The notes beneath the pieces are model-generated. The model was not told the origin of the DNA, ran no database searches, and worked only from the letters and a program-made list of their open reading frames with translations. A program made the translations under genes and the position numbers. A stretch of DNA of 64,000 bases from Balanoglossus misakiensis (taxonomy: Eukaryota > Hemichordata). The stretch's first letter is position 1, and each line of letters opens with the position of its first letter. Of the stretch, positions 27,726 through 39,973 are shown piece after piece. The DNA is taken from NCBI GenBank assembly GCA_040954595.2, contig CM082589.2, positions 6,324,001 to 6,388,000 on the forward strand, given 5' to 3'.

Positions 27726-30700
27726 GCTACCTCATGGGGAATTCGTCCGAAAGCCGTGCCGTCTACCGGGGAATTGTGCCAGAACGCTACTCGGACTGAA
27801 CGTCACTGTTGGGACTGCCGTGGTGCTGGTCGCGTTCGTCGTGCGCTACGGAGCCTTGGACTAGTCACATTTAAGGTAGTCATTTATTTTTGTGTGTTTT
27901 TTCCCAGTGTACAATCATTTTATATTTACCAATGTTTAGTTGTAATAATGAAAAGTTTCCATAAGCAAGGAAATAACGTGTGGTGTGCCTATTGTTGACC
28001 GTCTTTTGTTGCGTGCTGCGCTGGTTGGTTCACCAAAGCGAGCCATTCAGTAAGTCTATTTGCTCGCTGCCCTGTTTCGGAACTGAACGGCCAGCGTGCC
28101 GTAACACTTATGAAGTCGTTATAAGCACTGAAGCGTTCATAGTTCGTATTGGGTATGAATGTGATGAGAACTACAGTCGTGAATAGATGAATACTTGCAT
28201 ATGTTGAATCCTACTGTCTGTATTGGTGTAGCAGACATGGAAGAAGGCACATAATTAGGGATACGCTTCATGCAGATGACCCTACCATCACGTGACTGGG
28301 ACCTAGCTGAAGCTTGATAATGTCGTAGGCCTAAGTCTGTGCACAGAGAAATTAATCTTCATTTTGAATGCGGATTTCGAAGTCTTCCAGGTGGCTTTGA
28401 AAGTGTCATAAACGACTGATGTTTCCCGCGTTAATAGCGTGTAAAGCTGGTTTGCTTTTCTGCTGTTTGTTAAATGCCAACTCCAACGCATTTCCCATGG
28501 ACCGTCAGCACAGAAATCCGTGTCTCGAATATGCCATTTTGTTTCGCTGCAAAACTGCGTGTCGTGACCCGTGGTAAATCATATCAAATCACTGTTGACA
28601 GACTACACGGTGGACTTTTCCCAAGCGGCTCTAGGTTCCTGTCGGAGGAATAACGACGAAGCGAGCGATATCAGTGCCAATCAGGCCGCCCTGATTGTCG
28701 AGTGAATGCCGTGCAAACTACGGGATGTTTGGAAAGCGTGGGCCGCTGTCTGATTGCCGTCATTTACCAATAGTTTGCATCATCTGATTGCGGCTAACCT
28801 TTTGAGCCATTTTGAACACAGCGTCTCCTGATCACCTCTCCCACAAACTACTACGACGGTGACGTAATATACAGATCAACATAATATGGTTGCTTCAAGG
28901 CATATACATTGTACGTGTCATTGTACATATTTACTCAAATTGCGAGAAAAGCCACGTATTTTTGAGAAAAGATATGAATTTTCTACGAGTACTGCTTATA
29001 ATCACTCTTATACGAATAAGTGGAGAATGCTTACATAATAAGTCGAAAGCGGAGACTGTACAGTTAATATGCAAAAATGTTCAGACCACGAATATGACGA
29101 GGAAAACATTTCTAATTGCATGAGCAAGTGAAAATCTGAACGTTGAGTAAAAAAATAAATGAAATCCATTTCATCAGATATACAGAGGCGTACATAATGT
29201 TATATACATCAGGAGATTAATTAATTAACAAATTAATAAGAATTTATATTTCAGACAAGACGATATAACATGTTAAATGGACATGATAAACATCTCTGAT
29301 TTTGCTTATATCTTCATAAAGGTCATCATATGACGTTCGCGCTTCGATTAATCATCGAACTCACCGGCCGCATCAACGACAAATATTATTAAATGATTAT
29401 TCAGAATCTAAATAGGAATGAATGGTAATACTTGTGGTATTAAAACACATAAATTATACCCTGTTCTACTTAGGTGTTTTAAATATGTCAATTGTTATCT
29501 ATTGTGAAAGATTTTGACGCGTAAAATTGATTATTATATGAATGCGATATTCATAACAAATCGCATGTAATCTGTACGTCGTGTAGCATTTCAACAAGTA
29601 CGGGTAATTCGTGTTCTGTCCATTAATCGCCGCAACAAATCAATGCACCTTTCACTCACGAAGAGCTTTAACACTCGCATCTATAAACTCAAGACAAAGT
29701 GTCTGATAAATTATGTAAAAATATGGTTTTCACCTTATTTACGATTACCCTTTTACTAATGGGTTCTGAGTGCCCCGCGAAATGTGTTATCCGGTTATTG
29801 TACCTCAGGAATATTGTTGTCAAATTTCCATGGTAATGTCAGTGCAAATTTACAAATCACGACTGTAACACTCGGTTGGAATAGTTATTGAAGCACCGGC
29901 ATTATTACCATCATAAACGCTCGGGTACAGCAATTAATTGCCTTAATAAAGGGAAGTCATGAAAATGTCAACGTGTGACCATAATTTCAGGGATATGTTC
30001 AGGTAAATAATCTGCTATAACACGGGGATATTCCCGTTGCTCATCGGCGCCGATTGAAACCGACAACCCCCCCCCCCCGGAGATATTCACTCGTATGTAT
30101 ACCTAAATTTATTCGGAGTTGTGGAAAACATAATCCTAGACAAATACAACAACCTCAGTGAGATGTCCCTTCAGGTATATGAAATTTGATAAAAGCGACT
30201 TCGACCCTGACCGTGACGATAGTGGTGACAAAAATCTAACAGCGTTTTGAATTTTCTCATCTTAGAATATATCAGCTAAGGCAACCATTCGGAAGCAGAC
30301 TAAGTTTTAAAGGCTATTAGACTGATGATAAAAAGGGATTCTGAAAAAAAAAAACTATAAAACGAAATCCTTGATTTTTTATGTATTGCCAAGAGCAAAA
30401 CGCCAGACCAATCTAAGGTAGCCGTTACATTAATCCAAGAAATATATAGCTTTTGACTGTTGCTATACATAAAGATAATGCGTTGTTAGGGGAAAATCAG
30501 AAAGTGCTCAATACATAAAAGTGTTTCGTATTTAAAGAGCTGATTTCAAACACACGATTACTATTGTAAACATTAATGATTGAAACTAACCAATATGTTA
30601 CTATATGGGGCCTCTTTACAAAACAGGTATTTACCTATGATTGATATTAAAATGTTAACAGTTCACCTCACTGATATACATGATCTATATGTTTTGAATG

Positions 30701-33479
30701 TTCCGTGACAAGAACCACACCTTTCAAATGATGCATCGTCGATATCTGATATTGGTTATACATTGAAGAAATGTGTGTTAGTAACATCTGGTACATTAGG
30801 TTAACAATGTACACATTTTTGGGCTTCTTGTTCTGATCAATATATTCTCTGTTTGGGAGCTGCTGTTATATGCCACATAACCTTTTATATTATCTATGCT
30901 TTTCATTTTCGAGGATATGTGCTCGTTCCGGGTCATTTCTCTTCTTTGGAACTTCGGGTAGGATTGCAAGTGGCAAGGGATTAACAGAATTAAATGTATC
31001 TTGCGTGCGTTGGTCTGTCACCTTTTTCAATGGCTTTGTATCAGGTTACATGTACCCGGCAGGCTATTTGGTTACGAATGGCAACGCATCAAACCCGACA
31101 CGTTCTTCTTCAAATAAACTAGTATGTGCAGTACACGACGATGCGGAAACGAGTTTCTTCTGCTGCTATAGCATAGTACACACACCGCGATAGGTTGAGG
31201 AGACATACATGTAACCGTGTACAGTTTTGTAAAGGAACAAAAAAAAACATGCAAATGTAGAACTGATAGAAGAAAGCATGCATTTGATTGGTTTACCCTG
31301 TGGCTACACTTCCCATACTGCCCAATGGCGTCTCACGACAGTAAAGATAATAGATCTTCGGAATTGTAAAATGACACCGGTGTGTTTCGTATTTCCCTTG
31401 GGTTCGACGCGGGCTCACCCGGAGATTACGTCAAAAATGACTGACACACAGTGCGCATGATTAGTTCCTATAGGCAAGCCACCACGGTTGTCTTTCATGT
31501 AAACGACATCGCGTTCTTGTCTTGTACGGCTTTTCTTGCCTAGGTAGGCTCATGAACCAAGCCCCTTTAACTTGACATACATTCACGGCAAAATTTTACC
31601 AAAAATGAACAATTTTTGTCTCTGAATGATTAGGTTTCAAGGTAAAGAAACTCGCAGCTGGCGAATACACTCCAGTATAGATTATCTTGGCCTTGACTAT
31701 CCGAGGAGTGTAGCGGTCTCATTTCGCGGTAACCATACACTCTAATCAGAGAGGCACCGCTTACCATCTGCGTCTGTGTGTCCATGGGCATGTATGGAGG
31801 ACATATCTGCTTTAATGCGAAATCAATCAAAAGAACATCTACGACAGTCGATGTCATCATTCACTTTAACAAATCTCCTGACATTATCAAGTAATTTTCA
31901 ATTTCTGAGTTCATCGCCGCGCCGCACAACTGGCGTTCATTGTACTATTGAACGGAGGTAATTGTTTTACTGTAAAAGCTCGGTACTGCTACAGCAGATA
32001 TGCGAAATAAAATGGATCAGGAAATAAGCAATCACTTAAACACCGAGCAACCAGGGAAGACACAACTAGTTTATCTGAACGTACGGTACGGTGAATTTTA
32101 AGAATTATTCCTATGAAACAGGACTTCGCGTGACAAAATCGTCTTGTGATTCTCCTCTAGGCAAAAACCATCGTTTGTGAATAAATTTGCATATATTGAC
32201 TGCTATATCAGGTAAAGGTTGATATGTTTTCATCATCACGAAATGTAATGCACCCCCTGCCGGATATTGTACAGTCTATCATAAAATAGTGGCCGAACGA
32301 TACAAGCATCGTGGGCTCCAAACCCTGAGGTAACATTCTCATCACGTCTGTCCGGCGAAAATCGCCGTTATTTGCAGATAATAATTTTATATGACCGACT
32401 TGAGAAATGACTCTCAGCGGCGGCTCTTAAACAGTGATGCAAGCCAAGTTACGTGTGTTGGAAGTTTCATGTTTCATAACCGTCTCGTATTTACAGTAGA
32501 TTGCAGCTACGGTTGCCGTTTTCTTACATTATAGCGAAAAAACAAACAAACAAAAAAATGTGCGGTGAAAAAGTGCCACAGTTTAAGGACAACACTAGCA
32601 TTTTCATAAATTTGTATATCCATAAATGTTACTCTTGATAAACAGCTTTCGACAAAAATGTCACCAAAACGTTAAAGGCACACAATCACCCGAAATTTGC
32701 ATATTCCATATATGACAAAAAAGAGTCGTGCGTGTAAATAACATTCTGACTGATCGTTGCCAGTTTTAAACACCGTGAAGGACAGTGTCACTAATCACGC
32801 ATCTTAATACAACAATAAAAACATGAACGACTGTTGGCAATGGCTTTAGGCCTATTTAGTGCGATTGAAGAAGACCAGGTATATGTCTGAAATTGAATTC
32901 GAATCTCAGGCAATTGTCATTACATGTACATTAGACTCATCACAGTAAACTGTGTATCGAGGAAAAGTTTTGTGTGTGTGTGTGTGGGTGATCCAAACAG
33001 AAGAAATTAAGAAAGATTGCTTCCGAAACGAAGAGCGTTCATTGAAGTATACCTTAATGAGTTCTAGGCTAGTCGTCACGACTTCTACACTAAGTGTATA
33101 TTCGACCGAGATAAACGACTAAGTCGTGACCATAGTCTGAGTTTGTAGTCTTGAATGAACCCCATTTAACCTCAGAGCAGAAACTGAAATTGGACAGTGC
33201 ATGTCGTGTGTAATCAAGGAAACGTTGCGAATTATTAGGGGTAATTCAAGATGGAGATAAGAATCAACAGAATGGATGTTGTACCAGACTTACAAAAAAG
33301 ATAGTGTCGTCTTACGGACAACAATCAATTTATGCCTCCAGCTAAGCTTTTATGTAAACCCTAATATGTAGTACACGTTTCCACTTATCTTGTCTTGCTC
33401 ATACTAGTAAGAAATCGACGCCAGATATTTTGTACAGACCGACCATGTCAGCAACGTTCATTCGTTCGTTCCTCCATTC

Positions 33480-33630
33480 CATCCTTCCTTCCTTCATCCA
33501 TCCATTCATTCATTCATTCATTCATTCATTCATTCATTCATTCATTCATTCATTCATTCATTCATTCATTCATTCATTCATTCATTCATTCATTCATTCA
33601 TTTATTCATTCGTTCATTCATTCATTTCCT
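33480..33630. repeat. (ATTC)n microsatellite
   Basis: About 35 ATTC units in a background of CTTC/CATC variants. Confidence 0.95.
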
Positions 33631-34131
33631 CAGCGATTCGGCAACAATAATTACCATCATCGAGCGCTGACTGGGTGATAAACGTTCTTTGATACAGAGC
33701 ACGCGAAATGATATCCAATGGCGCGATGTGTAATGCATAGTAGTCAGGAACCACAACGTGGCAGACGACAGACATGTAATCAATAATTCAATGATTCCAA
33801 TGCGAATTTAACAACTTTTGTGGCCAGGTGAGATCAGAATCTCAAAGGACCTGGGGTTTAAGAATTTTCACTCTACGCAGGGCTATGAAAGTCGGTCGCT
33901 GGAGGACATGTTCAAAGAATACTTTCTGATGTATATAACAGGCATAACTTATTCGTGGTCATTGGTACGTTGGGGATAAAAAGCTTGAGAGCAAAATCTA
34001 CATGTAGTCTAGTGGGTTTGAAAGCTAACTAACATAATCTAGCAAACGATAATTATCATCCGTCGAATTGCATTCAAGTTTTTCAATCACTACAAGAAAC
34101 GGTGCGTCCATTTTAAATATCAATGTATATA

Positions 34132-34249
34132 CAACATTTTCATTCATATGTTTCGTGTTAGGTTTTATAGAAAAATAACTACAAAAACCAACATTTTCAT
34201 TCATATGTTTTGTGTTAGGTTTTATAGAAAAATAACTACAAAAACCAAC
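34132..34249. repeat. 57-bp tandem duplication
   Basis: Two copies starting at 34132 and 34189, almost identical (one C/T difference seen). Confidence 0.9.
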
Positions 34250-36440
34250 TTAGCGAGCAAATCCCCACATGGGATCACTTCACTTGAAATTACGAAGTCA
34301 CGACACTGAGAAGATATTCATGTTTAATTGCAACCTGGCCTTTACCCAAGAGATTCGATTGTAAAGCAGAATGATTTAGAACGCGTCCCCAATAACCGTC
34401 ATGCAGCAGTTGACATGACCTTCAAGCTGAAAGAAATCTGTTACTGCGAGGAACACGGCAGCTTTTAATGGATACGTGGATGCCGCTCGCCCCCGGGAGT
34501 GTTGTTTTTAATTGATAGATAGGTCACCGACTTATGAATTGACTGAAGCGGTGGGAGATGAAGCAATTGGAGCATTATCATTCTTGACACGTCCATATCA
34601 TATCATATATTATGAGAATTGAACACTGATGTAAATCTTTTGATGCCAAGTGAATGTGCATATTTCCCACCGAGCCCCATCGTTTATGCAACAGTGTATA
34701 GGGCAAGATTTGATCACGTGTATTGTCTATGGAGACAAGACAGTTTAATGATGCGATAAACACTCGGTGAAGTATTGAGCCGGTGCATTGTTCCCCCCAC
34801 GACGCGTATATGTATACTTCTCTCGCGATTCTTGTCTAGCCACTGCAATGAGCAAAAAAAGACAATTATCTCGCAAACCAATCATAGCCGTGGAACTAAT
34901 CTTTCGGTTTGTGCTTTCCGTCGACTCGGGAATTGTTTGTGTGCTAGTAGCGTTATATCCAGTGTTGTGTCTGCCAGCACTATAAAGCAATGACGTGTAG
35001 CCTGCGAGGTCTGCGTGCATGGAAATCGAAGCACAAATTCGTCGTTTCGGATCTTGGAACTACAATTAACAGTACTGAGGATTTCAAAAATATGGTTCAC
35101 AGCGACCGACACTGTCATACTTTTCATCACGATTTTAAAACAACACGATGTAGAATAAAATCCAGAATTTAATATAGTATATGCTGTTGTTGTAGCTGTT
35201 GTTTTCGTTATGGTGGTGGTTATGACAACAAATCATTGGGTTGGTAAGCGGTCTTAAAATTGACCCCACAGTTCAGCTTACAAACAGCGATCGCAGTTTT
35301 TCTTCTTCGTCGCACAAGAAGTATTTGCGGGCATTCAATCGATACGACCCCAACTCATCACAAAATACATACGGCTATGATCGTATCGACGTAAATGTAT
35401 GTTTGAGAGCGCAGGCGATTCAGAAGTCATGTCGTTGGAAACAGTCGGTTAGCCATACTTTCACTGTGTATCATGTTTGTCTAGGATTTCACGCGAGAAA
35501 ATGAGATTATTGATCACACTGAAATCGGCATTGAAACTTTGGCACATTTTTTTGCCATTTCAAATCTAATTACAGATAACCAACACGACTCTTATACTAT
35601 TATTAGTGATAGTTGGGTCAGTCTCAGAATTAATCATTGTTGTGGATATTATCTCGAGAGAATGTGATAAGATAACATAAAACGAATCGCGAGTGTGTCT
35701 GTTAATTCCACTATATTTTTGTTTGAAACTCCTTTCCCGGAGAAAAATGTTGAAACCACACGAGAACAGAATTCTTGTGATGAGCTGAACAGCGCGATCA
35801 CTTTCTGATATATCAGCGCTCTGCTAGTTTTCCTTGCTGTACAAATGTCACCTCCGCGTGTACGCATATACACTGTGCCTGTATTTAAACAACCTGCTTA
35901 CCAGACAAGCCGATGTAAAATCTGTACGGCGATGGCGACGCTCGCGCTGTTTCTATAAACCAAAGTCTCCTACCTTCCCTTCGACGTTTCCGTTTTGTTA
36001 TTATTACAGCGGCGTTGAGTTTCAGACCATCCACGGCGACGCTGTGATGGCCATCGTTCGCTCTCACTCGGGAGCGCCGGTGTAGACGGTATGTCCTCGG
36101 TCGATAATCGCACCGAATGCGTGTGGGTGACCTGTGGCGATGATTACTATGCCCATCCTAGCATGACCCATGTGTGTAACCATGGCAACTGTGTCATATT
36201 ATAATAGATGCGCAAGTAGTGAGCCACAGAAATCGTGGCGTACCATTGTGTTGAAATGTATATATTACTAGGGCTGGATGTGGCAAGTTTCTGTTTTGCT
36301 GTTATTATCAAGTATCTATATGAAAGTGTAAACTTTAAGTCCACATAGGACACATAAATAAATAAATAAATTTAAAATGAATAAATAAAATAATATAACA
36401 TATTCTCTCTATGATAAAACAAATCGATATTGTTTTACGT

Positions 36441-36540
36441 TGTTTACAACATATTATATATTTCAAACGACGATTTGTGCGAACACCAGTTGTTTACAAC
36501 ATATTATATATTTCAAACGACGATTTGGGTGAACACCAGT
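36441..36540. repeat. 50-bp tandem duplication
   Basis: Two copies, 36441-36490 and 36491-36540, differing at two positions (TTGTGC versus TTGGGT). Confidence 0.9.
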
Positions 36541-39329
36541 CTATTTTCGAATGCTTTTAAATAATACTGGTAGCACAGGTTCCAAGTGATCGTTGTCGAT
36601 TTAAACCTGACGTAATTCGGGTATTTTCGCGATGTTTTCTATTTCCCTTCTTCCGGCGGGAGTTGTCATTCGTGACATTTTACTTGCGGCAGTGGACTGC
36701 ACAGTAGAATGTGTTCACATCTGATATGCATCTGTTCTTCCCCGATTTAGATTGAAATACGTGCCGGGTTCTGAGAATCAGAGATACAGAGACGCGCGCG
36801 TGACGCGCGATGTACGTCTTGGTGATGTCTGAAGACTCACAATCGGAAAGCACCATCTCATTTATAGCGAAAAGGATTCGGCATGAAATATTCACACCAA
36901 ACGTTTCCCTTCTATAGCGAGACCCAACTGCCGAGTCATTTATTATCCACCGCTCAGGGACAAATTCTATCCTTGCGACAGTTCCGCTGTCGTGACAAAC
37001 GTCTGATTCACACAAGTCGACAATAACACCTCACTTTACAATCAAGGACCATTTTATTTTAGTCTCCTAGGTGATATCGAAGTCTTCGTTTTCATTGCAT
37101 TCGACACCTCTTCAAAGTCTGTCATTGACTGGAGAGAAAATCTCAAAGTAGTCTACGATTTTTAATTGGAATTGCTGAAATAAAAACAAGACAAGTGTCG
37201 ATTAATTTTCCTCGTTAAATCAACATTGGTGACTTAAATTTGGCTAATATCTGTGCCAACGTGTCTATACTGAATGTATGATGCATTTACTCACTTCATC
37301 GTGGGCTCATCGTGCATTGATTTTATTTATGATATTGTCGACGTTTACACTTACTATATACGGATCACTTGACAGCAGTAGACATGAGAAATGTATCGTG
37401 TTAATAAAAGAAAATTACGAATGCATATATGTCAAGTTTTTTCTGATTTTAACATACTTACTAGCTTATTTTATACTCAATTACATTGCGTCCGCTACAT
37501 TAGCTTTCCATGAATACTGCGATTGCACCATGACTCCTATGACGTCAGAGGATGCCATCTGGTCTACACTTGACTTGTTCTGATATACTAATCCTATCAA
37601 AGATCGGCTTTCCCCAGTTATTGTGTGTACTTGAAGCTCTGTCTGAAGTAATTAAAGTGGCAAATTAGCAGCGATAACATAGAACAAGTATACATGGATG
37701 GCTGCCCCAGCAAGTGATCTGAGTGTGTATAAGCCTGGTACCCGTACCGAGAACCCCATTATTTTGTCTGTCACGTGTTTGACTTTGCGACCTGTATTAC
37801 AGATATGCGTCTTGACAGGTTTTGGCGGACATTTCCGGAGGTATCCATTGCGGTGACAGAGCCTGAAATTTCAGTGTAGGGGCCTTGTATTTTTTCTTCT
37901 TCATTACATATTATTGTTGAATCTACGCCAGTGAACACGAGGGTTCAATTTTCGGTGCTGTCGCTTCAGGCAGCGATACGTGTTGACGGAGCATGTAATG
38001 TGCGCATAGACGTGCAGATCCCCTGACCCCTGACCCAGTCACGTCACGACAACGTCAATCGAGATTCCGGTATGCAAAACCACACAGCCTGAAAAAGGCC
38101 ACCCACCTAAACATGCGTGCGCTTACACACCTCACAAAACACAGCCATGTCATCACAACAGTTTGATTAGACCTTACATGTATGTCACAGCAACTCTGAC
38201 GATTGTGTCATATTTGTTTATTAGTAAAAAAAAACCTCACTTCAACCTTACACTTGTGCAATGGTCCATCATGATGGTTTGATTCTGCGTTTTATAGCAC
38301 CAATATTGTTGATTCTAGGCTGTTAATGAGTAATTTAAAATTAATCCAGCGTGTTTGATTTTAAAATACGAATGCCAGGCAGATGAACGACGTTTAGTTT
38401 ACTTTATTTGGTTTTATTACAATAAAACAACTCACTGATTCCTAATTGTAAGTTATAACCTGTTTTAAATTGTCGTGTTCAAATAAGCCACACATGTGAA
38501 TTACGAATGCGCCTTAAAATGTAAACCTATAAAAATTCAAATTACTTCTACAGCTAACAGCTCCAGGAATGCACAAATTTTAACCACTGACTACAAAATT
38601 CTGCTCATCTTCGGCGCATGCGCAAAGTTCTCTTCAAAGATAAATCTTGAAATATATGTATTTGTTCTTGATTACCACGAATAAATTTGTTGTCGTTTTT
38701 CTCTGTAAATATTTTAATATTGGCACCGAAGCTCATGATTAGCTATATTATACAGTAAAAAGAAAGGGGAAGGTTTAGTTATACATAAAAAAAGAATCTT
38801 GTCGAAGATGCGAGTACAATATTTTGTCCACTGAAATTCTTCGTGCAAGTGCTAAAGAACAAAGTGACAAAATCTAAAATACTGTAAGCAAATATTTAAT
38901 GAACATGGCAAAAAGGAAACCCCGAGTTCATACCAAAACTAAAACTCGTCGTTGGAACACTTTGCGACCCAACATAAATGTTTGAAAGAATTCAACCACT
39001 AATAAAAAGAATAAAAAATCGGGCACAGGCGGCGTTATTTTGTTTGTTCCACGAGATAAACATTGATAAGATCAATACAGATTAAAAATAAAAAGTAATA
39101 ACTACACATCTGTGAAATAATTCAACGACTAAAAAACAGCCAAAGGCTAACCTGTAACACGTGACCAGTGGGATATGCCCCCCCCCCCATTTCACATTCC
39201 AGTCGCAAACTACTTGAAGAACATTGTTGTGGTTGGCTAGCGAAATGTACAAGAGCTAAGTGATAACTTTTTTAGTCCGTTGATGATGGCTCGCACAGAA
39301 GCAAAGTGTACGGTCCTGCTCTCGGTTCT

Positions 39330-39950
39330 TTACACGTTGTCGCCGTAATACTTCGTCGAGGAGGACGACTCGCTGCAGAGAAGTTTGTAAGCCACCGGAA
39401 TGATGACGATCAAGGATACGAAGAGGATGCCGAAGAATAGGATGATCACGATGGCATATCCGGGAATCGTGTCTGGAGAAAAAAAATCATAAGTTCGTCG
39501 TATCAAAGCACTCATCACGTTGACGGATGACGAAAATTGGACCATAAACGAAATAAAATCTGTTATGTCTTGGGGGCGCTATTATACAAGTACTGCGATT
39601 TGTTTCAACCACCACCATGCTGTAGTCTTGAAAATGAACGTCCAAAAATTTGATGTTCAGTTTGACGCAACAGTCGTTGAAAAGCCGAGAAAAATGGCAG
39701 GGGTGCGAACGAATGCTTTGCTGCGGCCCTTAAGAATTTGGCACACAGCCCGCGTCCACTTCAAACACAATAGGAACGCCGTGAGTCTCAGATACATGTA
39801 CAGGTCATGCGCTTTAGCCTTCGACCATACATCACCTAAAAGCCCGAGCAAGTGTACTAAATCATAGACGACATAATGTTACTTACACGCTGCCACACAC
39901 GGTAAATTGCAGAGAATGAAGAAAAGCACGAACGTGAGGAATTTCAACAT
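39330..39950 (-). CDS. Gene C: 68-aa signal peptide plus one membrane span protein
   Basis: I do not recognise this family. Two exons: 39950-39887 (21-residue signal peptide, FLTFVLFFILCNLP core, phase 1 donor T|GTAAGT) and 39472-39330 (acceptor CTCCAG, phase 1, stop TAA). The ectodomain is about 5 residues (YTIPG). The membrane span contains VIILFFGILFVSLIVIIPVAY. The tail is about 18 residues, Ser-rich, ending in STKYYGDNV. An acceptor (TTTTCAG) at 39973 lies 23 nt before the ATG, implying a 5' UTR intron as in gene D. Signal peptides of C and D are identical at about 15 of 21 positions, and both spans share GIL followed by LIxIIPV, so they are tandem paralogues. The tails do not resemble each other. 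Confidence 0.75.
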
Positions 39951-39973
39951 CTTGATTCACAGCACCGGTTTAT

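Larger units (their letters stand above)
24071..39329. other. 15-kb stretch without a supported gene
   Basis: Contains the duplications at 24221-24699, 27638-27725, 34132-34249 and 36441-36540, a microsatellite at 33480-33630 and a GC-rich patch near 27.6-28.1 kb. ORFs of 60-126 codons on both strands show no domain or splice coherence. Small exons of the same type as genes C and D could be missed here by eye. Confidence 0.5.

Noticed and set aside
28890-29123. Plus-strand ORF with a signal-peptide-like MNFLRVLLIITLI segment
   Set aside because: Isolated, no following exon or domain.
30870-31193. 107-codon plus-strand ORF
   Set aside because: No domain, signal or splice support.
37278-37583. 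101-codon plus-strand ORF with two hydrophobic stretches
   Set aside because: Hydrophobicity is expected from AT-rich DNA, it is opposite in strand to all supported genes, and it lacks the exon plan of genes A-E.
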